Positions 27,710 through 37,218 of a DNA stretch of 64,000 nt are shown here, one piece after another. The notes below the pieces were generated by a model. It was not told the DNA's origin and did not search any database. It saw only the letters and a program-made list of their open reading frames with translations. The number at the start of each line of letters is the position of its first letter. Position 1 is the stretch's first letter. This DNA is from Polaribacter dokdonensis (GTDB taxonomy: Bacteria; Bacteroidota; Bacteroidia; Flavobacteriales; Flavobacteriaceae), in the NCBI RefSeq assembly GCF_024362345.1, contig NZ_CP101505.1:82001-146000 (forward strand), read 5' to 3'. The translations under genes and the position numbers were made by a program.

Positions 27710-29644
27710 ATGAATATCTTCAGAAACAGCTTATTAGTAGTTATTTGTTTAAGTTTTTTTTCTTGTAACAAAGAAACAACAGAACAAAAGGTTTCTGAAG
27801 GTATCATATCAAATATTTCTTTAGAGAGAGTAGAACCACCAAATTGGTTCATTGGCTTTAAAGATACTTCTTTACAATTATTGGTAAAAGAAGATAATAT
27901 TGGAGCTGCAACACCAAAAATTACTTACAATGGTGTTTCTATAACAAAAGTAAATAAGGCCAAAAGTCCAAATTATCTTTTTATTGATTTAGAAATATCA
28001 ACGACTACGAAACCTGGAAAGTTTGATATTTCATTTAATTATGATGATGGATCAAAAAAAACACACACTTACGAATTAAAATTAAGAGAAAAATCGGCAG
28101 AATCTTATGAAGGTTTTGACAATTCAGATGCTATCTATTTAATAACACCAGATCGTTTTACAAATGCAGACGAATCTAATGATAGGTTACCAAATTTAAA
28201 AGATCAATCTTTAGATAGAACTGATGGTTATAAACGTCATGGAGGAGATCTACAGGGAATTATAAATGGTGTAGATTATATTTCAGATTTAGGTTTTACT
28301 GCTGTTTGGCCAACTCCAGTGTTAACAAATGATATGCCTCAAGGTTCTTATCATGGTTATGCAATTACAGATTATTATCAAGTAGATCCACGTTTTGGGA
28401 CGTTAGAAGATTATAAAAATCTTTCAAAAAAACTCAAAGATAAAGGGATGAAATTGATTATGGATCAAGTTGCAAATCATTGTGGGTTAGAACATTGGTG
28501 GATGAAAGATTTACCTTTTAATGATTGGGTTAATGATCAAAAAAATTATGAAGACTATATTGATAATTGGACTTACAAGGTTACAAAATTCTCAAACCAT
28601 AGAAGAACAACAAACCAAGATTTATATGCTTCAAAATCTGATAGAAAAGGGAATAATGAAGGCTGGTTTGTAGAGGGTATGCCAGATTTGAATCAAAGAA
28701 ATCCATTCTTAGCAAAATACATCATTCAGAATAGTATTTGGTGGATAGAAACTTTAGGTCTTGGAGGTATCAGACAAGATACCTATCCATATCCAGATAA
28801 AGATTTCATGAGTGATTGGGCAGGTGCTATAATGAAAGAATATCCAAATTTTTCTATTGTAGGTGAAGAGTGGAGTTACAATCCATTGTTAGTTGGTTAT
28901 TGGCAAAAAGGCTCAAAAAATAAAGATGGTTACGAGTCTAATTTAAAATCTACTATGGATTTTCCAATGCAGAAAGCTATAATAGAAGGTGTTAATGAAA
29001 ATGAAACTTGGGGAACAGGATTAGTTAAAATTTATGAAGCTTTGGCTAATGATTTTAGCTATGCAACTCCAGAAGATATTATGATTTTTTTAGATAATCA
29101 TGATGAAGGTAGAATGTTTACTGCATTAAACGAAGATGCAACTAAAGCTAAAATGGCATTAAGTTATATGTTAATGCTACCAAGAATTCCTCAAATATAT
29201 TATGGTACAGAATTCTTAATGGATGATACTTCCAACCATGGAGACCATGGATTAATTAGAACTGATTTTCCTGGAGGCTGGAAAGGTGATAAAATTAATG
29301 CGTTTACTGGAGTAGGACTATCATCAGAGAAAAAAGAAATGCAATCTTTTGTAAAAACAATATTAAATTATAGAAAAAACAGTGAAGCCATTATTCATGG
29401 AAAAACACTCCATTTTGCACCTTTAGATGGTGTTTATATGCTTTTTAGAATTTCTGAAAATGAAACAGTTGTTCATATCATCAATAAAAATAACCAGCCC
29501 ATAACAGTAGATTTAGGTCGTTTTAAAGAGGTTGGTTTAGATGGTAAAACGCTAAATAATATTGTAACTGGTGAAGATTTTATTTGGAATAATACATTAG
29601 AATTAACTCAAAAAGGTAGTTTAATATTTAGCACTAAAATCTAA
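27710..29644 (+). CDS. GH13 lipoprotein, SusA-like neopullulanase/cyclomaltodextrinase
   Basis: A 644-residue lipoprotein (lipobox FFSC, Cys19) with an N-terminal Ig-like Cyc-maltodext_N-type domain (about 30-130), a GH13 barrel and a C-terminal beta domain. The GH13 regions are intact: MDQVANH, GGIRQDTYP (nucleophile Asp357), IVGEEW (Glu386) and FLDNHDEGR (Asp465). It resembles SusA of Bacteroides and would cut maltooligosaccharides or cyclodextrins; the lipobox puts it in the periplasm or on the outer membrane. Ten bases after the GH65 stop, in the same transcript. Confidence 0.9.
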   Translation: MNIFRNSLLVVICLSFFSCNKETTEQKVSEGIISNISLERVEPPNWFIGFKDTSLQLLVKEDNIGAATPKITYNGVSITKVNKAKSPNYLFIDLEISTTTKPGKFDISFNYDDGSKKTHTYELKLREKSAESYEGFDNSDAIYLITPDRFTNADESNDRLPNLKDQSLDRTDGYKRHGGDLQGIINGVDYISDLGFTAVWPTPVLTNDMPQGSYHGYAITDYYQVDPRFGTLEDYKNLSKKLKDKGMKLIMDQVANHCGLEHWWMKDLPFNDWVNDQKNYEDYIDNWTYKVTKFSNHRRTTNQDLYASKSDRKGNNEGWFVEGMPDLNQRNPFLAKYIIQNSIWWIETLGLGGIRQDTYPYPDKDFMSDWAGAIMKEYPNFSIVGEEWSYNPLLVGYWQKGSKNKDGYESNLKSTMDFPMQKAIIEGVNENETWGTGLVKIYEALANDFSYATPEDIMIFLDNHDEGRMFTALNEDATKAKMALSYMLMLPRIPQIYYGTEFLMDDTSNHGDHGLIRTDFPGGWKGDKINAFTGVGLSSEKKEMQSFVKTILNYRKNSEAIIHGKTLHFAPLDGVYMLFRISENETVVHIINKNNQPITVDLGRFKEVGLDGKTLNNIVTGEDFIWNNTLELTQKGSLIFSTKI

Positions 29645-29687
29645 ACTTCTATTAGAAAATAAATTCAATACATTAAAATTATAAATT

Positions 29688-30635
29688 ATGAAAAGAGTCT
29701 TATGGATACTTGTACTTTTTATTGGTTTTTCTTGTCAATCACAAAAGCAAATTACTTCTAAAATTGTTGCTCAAGAATTAGAGGATGCTGTTTTGGCTGG
29801 TGGAAAATTAATGAGAATAGATTCTTTTCCTTCAAAATATTTAGTGCCAAGATCTGTTGATGTTTGGTTGCCAAATAATTATGCTACAAGTAAGAAATAT
29901 GCAGTTTTATATATGCATGATGGTCAAAATTTATTCGATGAAACTACAACTTGGAATAAGCAAGAGTGGCAAATTGATGAAGTTGCTACAAGATTAATGA
30001 AAGAAGGAATAACCAGAGATTTCATAGTTGTTGGTGTACATAATATACCTAAAATTAGATGGCAAGATTTGTTTCCTGAGAAGGCAATGAGTTTTGTGCC
30101 AAAAGCAGAAAAAGAGGCTTTATATGCAGAAGCTAAGAAGAATAATTTTAGTGTAGATTTAAATGGAGATGGTTACCTTAAATTTATTATAGAGGAATTG
30201 AAACCATACATAGACAATACCTATTCTGTGTTTACAGACAAGCAAAATACTTTTGTAATGGGTTCATCCATGGGTGGTTTAATGAGTATGTATGCTGTTG
30301 CAGAATATCCAAATGTTTTTCAAGCTGGGGCTTGTGTATCTACACATTGGGTGGGTGCTTCTCCAAGTAAAACAAATCCTCTACCTGCAGCAATTTTTGC
30401 TTATTTAGAAGAGAATGTTCCAGATTCAGAGAATCACAGAATGTATTTTGATTATGGAAATAAAACATTAGATCAGTTTTATCCTCAATATGCACCTAAG
30501 GTAGATAGCATTTTTACAAAGGCTGGTTACACCAAAGAGAATTTTAAAAACTTATTTTTTGAAGGAACAGACCATTCAGAAAATTCTTGGCAAAAAAGAG
30601 TAGATATTCCTTTAACTTTTTTACTTAAGAAATAA
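29688..30635 (+). CDS. Esterase D-like alpha/beta-hydrolase lipoprotein
   Basis: A 315-residue lipoprotein (lipobox GFSC, Cys16) of the putative-esterase family. It shows VLYMHDGQNLFDE (oxyanion region), the nucleophile elbow GSSMGG (Ser194) and a C-terminal histidine in GTDHSENSW. A short Asp-rich insertion (DLNGDGYLKF, about 157-166) resembles a calcium loop. It is embedded among alpha-glucan enzymes. Starch is not usually acylated, so its substrate is unclear: acetylated maltosides, a lipid-linked glucan or a cell-envelope ester are possible. It is spaced 43 bases from the previous gene and 56 from the next. Confidence 0.8.
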   Translation: MKRVLWILVLFIGFSCQSQKQITSKIVAQELEDAVLAGGKLMRIDSFPSKYLVPRSVDVWLPNNYATSKKYAVLYMHDGQNLFDETTTWNKQEWQIDEVATRLMKEGITRDFIVVGVHNIPKIRWQDLFPEKAMSFVPKAEKEALYAEAKKNNFSVDLNGDGYLKFIIEELKPYIDNTYSVFTDKQNTFVMGSSMGGLMSMYAVAEYPNVFQAGACVSTHWVGASPSKTNPLPAAIFAYLEENVPDSENHRMYFDYGNKTLDQFYPQYAPKVDSIFTKAGYTKENFKNLFFEGTDHSENSWQKRVDIPLTFLLKK

Positions 30636-30691
30636 TAGAATAATAAAGATCAATCACATTAATCATTATCTATTAAAATTCGATTAGAATT

Positions 30692-33118
30692 ATGAAAACA
30701 TGTAATTTTTTTATTTTCCTTTTTTTAACATCGTTTTTCTCATTTTCTCAAAATCCAAATAGGATTTACAAATCACACAATGAAGAAAATGGAATTTTTT
30801 CGGTAACTACCAATGATGGAAAATATAAATTTAAATTTTTCACAAATGATATTTTAGAAACCTCTTTTATTCCTATTAACCAAAAAGAAATTCAAGAAAG
30901 TCATGCTGTAGTTTTATCACCAAAAATCGTTAAAACAAAATATAAATATAAAGGTGATACCATTTCGTATTCTAGTAATTCTATCAGAATTGAGGTAGTT
31001 ACTAAGCCATTTCAAATTATTTATAAAGACAAAAGAAATAATGTAATTACTTCAGAAAAAAGAGGCTACTTCAGTTCTACCCATATTCCTTTAGAAATGG
31101 TGAAAGGAAATATAAAATATGATACTACAGAAAAGATTGAATTCAATTTAAATGAAGATGAGGTTTTATATGGAGCAGGAGCAAGAGCTTTAGGTATGAA
31201 TAGAAGAGGTAAAAGATTGCCTCTTTATAACAGAGCTCAATATGGTTATCAAGACTATGCAGAGCTTATGAATTATACAATGCCCTTAGTTATATCATCT
31301 AAAAAATACATGATTCATTTTGATAATGCACCTGTAGGCTATTTAGATTTAGATAGTAAAAAAGATAAGACTTTAACTTACGAAACTATTTCTGGGCGCA
31401 AAACGTATCAAGTTATTGTGGGCGATTCTTGGCAGAATCTCATCGAAAACTACACCAATTTAACAGGCAAACAGCCTTTACCTCCAAGATGGGCTTTGGG
31501 TAATTTTTCTAGTAGATTTGGCTATCATTCTCAAGAAGAAACAGAAACAACAATCGCTAAGTTTAAAGAAGATAATATTCCTGTAGATGCTGTAATCTTA
31601 GATTTATTTTGGTTTGGAAAAACCATTCAAGGAACTATGGGTAATTTAGAAGCCTACAAAGATTCTTTTCCAGATTTAAAAGGGATGATTTCTCGTTTTA
31701 AAGAAAAAGGAGTTAAAACAGTCTTAATTACAGAACCCTTTGTATTAACTACTTCAAAGAAATGGAAAGAGGCGAATCAAAAACAAGTATTAGCTAAAGA
31801 TACTATAGGTGATTCAGCCAAATACGATTTTTACTTTGGTAATACAGGTATAATCGATTTATATAAAAAAGAAGGCAGAGATTGGTTTTGGAACATCTAT
31901 AAGAGCATTTACAATTTAGGAGTAAAAGGTATTTGGGGAGATTTAGGTGAACCAGAAGTTTTACCTTCTTGGGTTAGTTTTGGAACAAGTAAAAAAGCAG
32001 ATGAAATTCATAATATTTATGGACATGATTGGGCTAAATTAATATTTGAGAATTATCAGAAAGAATATCCAAATGAAAGACCATTTATTTTAATGAGAGC
32101 AGGTTCTTCAGGTTCTCAACGTTTTGGAATGATTCCTTGGTCTGGAGATGTTAGCAGAAGTTGGGGAGGTTTGCAATCTCAACCAGAAATAGCATTACAA
32201 ATGGGTATGCAAGGTTTAGGTTATATGCACTCTGATTTAGGAGGTTTTGCAGGTGATAATTTAGACGATAATCTTTATACTAGATGGATGCAATATGGAG
32301 TTTTTCAGCCAATTTACAGACCTCATGCTCAAGAAGCTGTGGCTAGTGAGCCTGTTTATAGAAATGCAGAAACAAAACAGCTGGCAAAACAGGCTATAGA
32401 GTTACGTTATAAAATGCTGCCTTACAACTACAACTTGGCTTTCGAGAATAATCAAAAAGGAACACCTTTAATGCGTCCTATATTTTTTGAGGAAGATGAT
32501 GAAAAGTTAATGACGAATGCTACAACCTATTTATGGGGAAAAGACTTTTTAATTACTCCAATTTTAAAAGATTCAGCGGTTTCTAAAGAAATGTATTTTC
32601 CAAAAACAGCCAATTGGGTTAATTTTTATACAAATGAAGTTGTTAAAGGTGGTCAGACTAAAAATGTAAAAGTAGAAGAGAAGTCAATACCAACTTATGT
32701 TAGAGAAGGTGCTTTAGTTTTGATGTCAAAATTGGTGCAATCTACAGATAATTATAACACTGATAATTTAGAGCTACATTACTACTTTCATAATTCCAAA
32801 AAAAATAGTGCTAGAAGTTATTATAATGATGATGGACTGACAGCTAATGCCTTTGAAAAAGGATTGTATGAAACTTTAAATTTTGAAGCAGAATTTAGCA
32901 AAAAATATTTAGAAATTGATTTTGAAGCTGAATTAGGAAAGAACTGGGAATCTTCTAATAAGAACATAGTTTTGGTGATTCATAATATAAATTATAATCC
33001 CAAAAAGATTAAGGTTAATGGAAAAAAGGTAAGCAATCAACCAAAAAATAATACCTTAAGAATTCCATTTAAATGGAATCCTAAAAAAGAAATAGAAATA
33101 AAAATTACACTAAAATAG
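30692..33118 (+). CDS. GH31 alpha-glucosidase, secreted/periplasmic
   Basis: An 808-residue enzyme with a signal peptide ending SFSQ and no lipobox, so probably periplasmic. It has the GH31 layout: N-terminal beta-sandwich (about 25-260), (beta/alpha)8 barrel (about 265-600) and C-terminal beta domains. The nucleophile lies in GIWGDLGEPE (Asp417) and the acid/base in WSGDVSRSWGG (Asp486). It should release glucose from the non-reducing ends of maltooligosaccharides or isomaltosides. It may do the job of SusB (GH97) in the Bacteroides thetaiotaomicron starch system, since no GH97 is visible here. The next GH13 gene starts nine bases after its stop. Confidence 0.9.
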   Translation: MKTCNFFIFLFLTSFFSFSQNPNRIYKSHNEENGIFSVTTNDGKYKFKFFTNDILETSFIPINQKEIQESHAVVLSPKIVKTKYKYKGDTISYSSNSIRIEVVTKPFQIIYKDKRNNVITSEKRGYFSSTHIPLEMVKGNIKYDTTEKIEFNLNEDEVLYGAGARALGMNRRGKRLPLYNRAQYGYQDYAELMNYTMPLVISSKKYMIHFDNAPVGYLDLDSKKDKTLTYETISGRKTYQVIVGDSWQNLIENYTNLTGKQPLPPRWALGNFSSRFGYHSQEETETTIAKFKEDNIPVDAVILDLFWFGKTIQGTMGNLEAYKDSFPDLKGMISRFKEKGVKTVLITEPFVLTTSKKWKEANQKQVLAKDTIGDSAKYDFYFGNTGIIDLYKKEGRDWFWNIYKSIYNLGVKGIWGDLGEPEVLPSWVSFGTSKKADEIHNIYGHDWAKLIFENYQKEYPNERPFILMRAGSSGSQRFGMIPWSGDVSRSWGGLQSQPEIALQMGMQGLGYMHSDLGGFAGDNLDDNLYTRWMQYGVFQPIYRPHAQEAVASEPVYRNAETKQLAKQAIELRYKMLPYNYNLAFENNQKGTPLMRPIFFEEDDEKLMTNATTYLWGKDFLITPILKDSAVSKEMYFPKTANWVNFYTNEVVKGGQTKNVKVEEKSIPTYVREGALVLMSKLVQSTDNYNTDNLELHYYFHNSKKNSARSYYNDDGLTANAFEKGLYETLNFEAEFSKKYLEIDFEAELGKNWESSNKNIVLVIHNINYNPKKIKVNGKKVSNQPKNNTLRIPFKWNPKKEIEIKITLK

Positions 33119-33127
33119 AAGTTAACA

Positions 33128-35011
33128 ATGAACAAAATACAGAGCATTTTAGTAGTTAGTATATTATCATTAATTGTGGGCTGTACCACCAACAAAAAAG
33201 AAGATAAAAAAGTAATGCAAGAGCCTTCTGAAAAAAAGACAGTTGTTTATCAGGTATTTACAAGATTGTTTGGTAACACAAATACAAACAACAAACCTTG
33301 GGGTACTATTGAAGAAAATGGGGTAGGGAAGTTCAATGATTTTACAGATAAAGCTCTTTCACAAATTAAAGATTTAGGGGTTACTCACATTTGGTATACA
33401 GGTGTTCCTCATCATGGAGTAATTACAGATTATTCTAAATATGGAATTTCAAATGATGATCCAGATGTTGTTAAAGGTAGAGCAGGTTCTCCTTATGCAG
33501 TTAAAGATTACTACAATGTAAATCCAGATTTAGCAGAAAATGTAGAGAATAGGTTAGAGGAGTTTGAAGATTTGATAGAAAGATCTCATAAAGCAAATTT
33601 AAAAGTAATTATAGATATTGTGCCTAATCACGTAGCACGTAATTACCAAAGTTTAAGCAATCCAAAAGGTGTAAAAGATTTTGGAGCAGATGATGATACA
33701 TCTGTAGAATACAGCTTAAACAATAACTTTTACTACGTACCTAATAAAGCATTTGAAGTTCCAGATTTTATAAATGAATACAAACCTTTAGGAGGTGATA
33801 ATAATGCCTTAACTGATGGTAAGTTTGATGAAAACCCTGCAAAATGGACAGGTAATGGAGCCAGAACTCCAAAACCAGGTTTTTATGACTGGTATGAAAC
33901 TGTAAAGGTAAACTATGGTGTTACTCCAGATGGTAAGAAGGAGTTTGATGAATTACCAATTGGCTTCGAAAATGAAGATTATCAAAAGCATTTTGAATTT
34001 TGGCAAGATAAAACTGTTCCTGATTCTTGGGTTAAATTTAGAGATATTGCTTTGTATTGGATAGAAAAAGGGGTAGATGGTTTTCGTTTTGATATGGCAG
34101 AAATGGTACCTGTAGAGTTTTGGAGTTATATGAATTCTGCAATTAAAGCTAAAAATCCAGACGCATATTTGTTGGCAGAAGTATATCAACCACATTTATA
34201 TAGAGACTATATCCAAAAAGGTAAAATGGATTATTTATATGATAAAGTGCAGTTGTATGATACCATAAAACACATTATGCAAGGTCATGGATTAACAGAT
34301 AATATTCCTCAAATTCAAGAAGATTTAAAAGATATAGAACATCATATGTTGCATTTTCTAGAAAATCATGATGAACAAAGAATTGCAAGTCCAGAGTTTG
34401 CAGGTAATGCTTTAAAAGCAAAACCAGCCATGGTTGTTTCTGCAACAATTTCAACATCTCCAACCATGATTTATTTTGGGCAAGAATTTGGAGAAGATGG
34501 ATCTGAAGCTGCAGGTTTTGGAGCTCCATCAAGAACCTCAATATTCGATTATATTGGAGTTCCTACATTACAAAGGTGGGTAAATGATAAAAAGTTCGAT
34601 GGAGGTAAATCTACCAAAGAAGAATTAGCTTTAAGAGATTTCTACAAACGCTTGCTAAACTTTACCATTAATAGTGATGCTTTAATGGGCGAGTATCAAG
34701 ATATACATCAATTTAATAGAGAGAATACAGAATGGTATAATGATAAAGTACTTTCTTTTGTTCGTTACAAAGGTGATGAAAAGTTAATTATAGTCACCAA
34801 TTTTAATGCAGATAATACCTATGGTTTTGAGTTAGCTCTACCAAATAATATTGTTGATGCATGGGGGTTATCTGAAGGCGATTATCATATGCAAGATCAA
34901 CTTTATAACGAGTATACATCTGTATTAAAAGTTTCTAAGAATGAAGCTAGGGTTAGAGTAGATGTAAAACCTTTACAATCATTTATCTTAAAAGTAAATT
35001 CTAATAAATAA
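33128..35011 (+). CDS. GH13 alpha-amylase-family lipoprotein
   Basis: A 627-residue lipoprotein (lipobox IVGC, Cys19). The GH13 regions are complete: IIDIVPNH, GVDGFRFDMAE (nucleophile Asp322), YLLAEVY (Glu351) and FLENHDEQR (Asp415). Between regions I and II there is a long B-domain-like insertion (about 170-280) rich in N/D/P. It probably acts on alpha-glucan fragments in the periplasm or at the outer membrane. The exact specificity cannot be assigned from motifs alone. Seven bases separate it from the next GH13 gene. Confidence 0.88.
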   Translation: MNKIQSILVVSILSLIVGCTTNKKEDKKVMQEPSEKKTVVYQVFTRLFGNTNTNNKPWGTIEENGVGKFNDFTDKALSQIKDLGVTHIWYTGVPHHGVITDYSKYGISNDDPDVVKGRAGSPYAVKDYYNVNPDLAENVENRLEEFEDLIERSHKANLKVIIDIVPNHVARNYQSLSNPKGVKDFGADDDTSVEYSLNNNFYYVPNKAFEVPDFINEYKPLGGDNNALTDGKFDENPAKWTGNGARTPKPGFYDWYETVKVNYGVTPDGKKEFDELPIGFENEDYQKHFEFWQDKTVPDSWVKFRDIALYWIEKGVDGFRFDMAEMVPVEFWSYMNSAIKAKNPDAYLLAEVYQPHLYRDYIQKGKMDYLYDKVQLYDTIKHIMQGHGLTDNIPQIQEDLKDIEHHMLHFLENHDEQRIASPEFAGNALKAKPAMVVSATISTSPTMIYFGQEFGEDGSEAAGFGAPSRTSIFDYIGVPTLQRWVNDKKFDGGKSTKEELALRDFYKRLLNFTINSDALMGEYQDIHQFNRENTEWYNDKVLSFVRYKGDEKLIIVTNFNADNTYGFELALPNNIVDAWGLSEGDYHMQDQLYNEYTSVLKVSKNEARVRVDVKPLQSFILKVNSNK

Positions 35012-35018
35012 TTATTTT

Positions 35019-36668
35019 ATGAAAAAAATCATATTCATTTTTGGTTTATTCTTGTTATTTAGTTGTCAAGAAAAATCGGAATCAAAAAATGTAGAAAAGT
35101 CAGAAACTAAAGAGTTTGTTTGGGAAGGAGCAAACGTTTACTTTTTACTAACAGATCGTTTTAATAATGGTGATACATCTAATGACGTAAATTTTGATAG
35201 AACAGCAGAAACAGGAAAATTACGCGGTTTTGAAGGTGGAGATATAAAAGGAATTACACAAAAAATAAAGGAAGGTTATTTTACAGATTTAGGTATTAAT
35301 GCAATTTGGATGACTCCTGTTGTTGAGCAAATTCATGGAGGTACAGATGAAGGTACAGGAATGTCTTATGGTTATCATGGATATTGGGCTAAAGATTGGA
35401 CTAAAATAGACCCTAATTATGGAACTACTAAAGAGCTTAAAGAATTGGTGGATTTAGCTCATAAAAACGGAATTAGAATACTTTTAGACGCAGTTATTAA
35501 TCATACAGGTCCTGTAACAGAAAAAGATGCTGTTTGGCCTTCAAGTTGGGTAAGAACAGAGCCTCAATGTGAGTACAGTAATTATGAAAACACTATAACC
35601 TGTACTTTGGTTAAAAATCTACCAGATATTAGAACAGAAAGTAATGAAAGTGTTGAGCTTCCACCTCAATTAATTGCAAAATGGAAAGCTGAAGGCAGGT
35701 ATGAGCAAGAAGTAAAAGAGTTAGATGCATATTTTGAAAGAACAGGTCATCCAAGAGCTCCACGTTTTTACATTATGAAATGGCTAACAGATTATATTAC
35801 CGATTTTGGTATAGATGGTTATAGAGTAGATACAGTTAAGCATACTGAAGAATTTGTTTGGCAAGAATTTAAACAAGAATGTGATTTTGCTTTTAACGAA
35901 TTCAAAAAAAATAATCCAGATAAAGTGTTAGATGATAATAATTTCTATTTGGTAGGTGAAGTTTACAATTATGCAATTTCACATGGTACAGCTTTTGATT
36001 TTGGTGATAAAAAAGTAAATTATTTCGATGATGCTTTTAATAGTTTAATCAATTTTGAGATTAAGTGGAATGCTAAACAAATGAATGCCAACAATGTTTT
36101 TCAAAAATATGATTCCTTATTAAATACAAGTTTAAGGGGTTATGGGGTATTGAATTACATGACATCTCATGATGATGGTCAGCCTTTTGACAAAGAACGC
36201 ACGAAGCCTTTTAAAACAGCAAATATGCTGTTGTTAACTCCTGGAACTTCACAGGTTTATTATGGAGATGAATCTGCAAGAGATTTAACAATAGAAGGTA
36301 CAGTTGGAGATGCAACTTTGCGTTCATTTATGAACTGGGATGTTATTTCTGAAAATACAGCAACTAAGAAAATTTTAAATCATTGGCAGAAATTAGGTCA
36401 GTTTAGAGCAAATCACATGGCTGTTGGTGCAGGTAAGCACAAAATAATTTCTAATACTAATGGACTAATCTTTTCCAGAACAAGAAATGAAGACAAAGTG
36501 CTAATTGGTTTAAATCTTACAGAAAATAATTATAGCATTGATGTGTCAGAGATGTATGAAAATGGCAATGAAATAAGAGACACATATTCGAATAAGGTTT
36601 TTGAAGTCAATAATGGTACTCTAAATATAACCACAGAAAATGATATTTTTCTTTTAGAAAGAAAATAA
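35019..36668 (+). CDS. GH13 MalS-like alpha-amylase lipoprotein
   Basis: A 549-residue lipoprotein (lipobox LFSC, Cys16). The GH13 regions are LLDAVINH, GIDGYRVDTVKH (nucleophile Asp271), YLVGEVY (Glu314) and YMTSHDDGQ (Asp385). The sequences AIWMTPVVEQIHGG and GYHGYWAKDWTKIDPNYG resemble E. coli MalS, a periplasmic alpha-amylase that trims long maltodextrins. A Cys pair around CEYSNYENTITC (about 184-195) would suit a disulfide outside the cytoplasm. Last enzyme gene of the plus-strand alpha-glucan set; a strong terminator follows 20 bases after its stop. Confidence 0.88.
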   Translation: MKKIIFIFGLFLLFSCQEKSESKNVEKSETKEFVWEGANVYFLLTDRFNNGDTSNDVNFDRTAETGKLRGFEGGDIKGITQKIKEGYFTDLGINAIWMTPVVEQIHGGTDEGTGMSYGYHGYWAKDWTKIDPNYGTTKELKELVDLAHKNGIRILLDAVINHTGPVTEKDAVWPSSWVRTEPQCEYSNYENTITCTLVKNLPDIRTESNESVELPPQLIAKWKAEGRYEQEVKELDAYFERTGHPRAPRFYIMKWLTDYITDFGIDGYRVDTVKHTEEFVWQEFKQECDFAFNEFKKNNPDKVLDDNNFYLVGEVYNYAISHGTAFDFGDKKVNYFDDAFNSLINFEIKWNAKQMNANNVFQKYDSLLNTSLRGYGVLNYMTSHDDGQPFDKERTKPFKTANMLLLTPGTSQVYYGDESARDLTIEGTVGDATLRSFMNWDVISENTATKKILNHWQKLGQFRANHMAVGAGKHKIISNTNGLIFSRTRNEDKVLIGLNLTENNYSIDVSEMYENGNEIRDTYSNKVFEVNNGTLNITTENDIFLLERK

Positions 36669-36687
36669 AACAAAACACCTTAACTAA

Positions 36688-36725
36688 AAAAGCGACTATC
36701 TATATTTTTATAGATAGTCGCTTTT
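36688..36725. terminator. Strong terminator closing the alpha-glucan enzyme operon
   Basis: A perfect 17-bp stem with a TTTT loop. The core is GCGACTATCTATA pairing with its complement, flanked by A on the left and T on the right, so it can work in both directions: for the enzyme operon and for the small-protein genes arriving from the other side. Confidence 0.88.
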
Positions 36726-36743
36726 ATTTTATGTTAAAATATT

Positions 36744-36851
36744 TTAATTTTTTCCTACTCTATTAAATTCTCTTATCATGAAATATGCCCATAAAACAAC
36801 GCAAACTCCTACAAAAAGGGAAAAATATAGCACTATATCATCTGCGCTCAT
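36744..36851 (-). CDS. Small single-pass membrane protein (35 residues)
   Basis: An ATG-to-TAA frame of 35 residues, MSADDIVLYF at the start, with one hydrophobic segment (about residues 6-25, VLYFSLFVGVCVVLWAYFM) and a basic tail (REFNRVGKN). Its start overlaps the end of the upstream 62-residue gene by 14 bases on the same strand, which suggests translational coupling. I do not recognise the family. The hydrophobic/basic layout predicts an N-out, C-in inner-membrane peptide. The frame could be chance, but the coupling and the membrane pattern favour a real gene. Confidence 0.5.
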   Translation of the reverse strand: MSADDIVLYFSLFVGVCVVLWAYFMIREFNRVGKN

Positions 36852-37026
36852 TCTTTATAAGTTTTAGGTAAATTAAAAAACCTAATAAAGTTGGTGCCCA
36901 AAGGCCCAAAAATATTCCATGTAATTTATTACCAGTTAAAAAAAGATACTCTGCAACTATAATAATTAGCAAGCATAACAACAGCATCAATAAGTTTGCT
37001 TTACCTAAATTCTTAATAAAATTCAT
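36838..37026 (-). CDS. Small two-pass membrane protein of unknown function (62 residues)
   Basis: A 62-residue protein with two hydrophobic segments (about 11-29, LLMLLLCLLIIIVAEYLFL, and 37-55, HGIFLGLWAPTLLGFLIYL) joined by a short turn, ending in KNERR. It starts at an ATG and overlaps the 35-residue gene downstream. It lies alone on the minus strand between two plus-strand carbohydrate operons. I do not recognise a named family. A small helper of a membrane complex is possible but unsupported. Confidence 0.65.
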   Translation of the reverse strand: MNFIKNLGKANLLMLLLCLLIIIVAEYLFLTGNKLHGIFLGLWAPTLLGFLIYLKLIKNERR

Positions 37027-37149
37027 TCAATATATTAATATGCTATAAAATTAAGTAATTAAATGAGATTTCATAATAATTTATAGATTAATAAAATTGA
37101 TGCTAACATTATAAATCGTTATTAAAGTAAAATTTTACTGCACTTTTCC

Positions 37150-37178
37150 CTATACATATTTTTTTTTAGACTATACAT
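37150..37178 (+). repeat. Direct repeat CTATACAT x2, 21-base spacing, upstream of the regulator
   Basis: CTATACAT occurs at 37150-37157 and 37171-37178, exactly 21 bases apart (two helical turns), just upstream of the regulator gene. It could be a regulator-binding site; the region is AT-rich, so chance is possible. Confidence 0.35.
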
Positions 37179-37218
37179 TATTTATATTTTAGTAAATTCG
37201 TAACCAAACAAAACTATT

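Noticed and set aside
34275..34541. Leucine/glutamine-rich minus-strand frame inside a GH13 gene
   Set aside because: Composition reflects the codons of the sense gene; no conserved motif.
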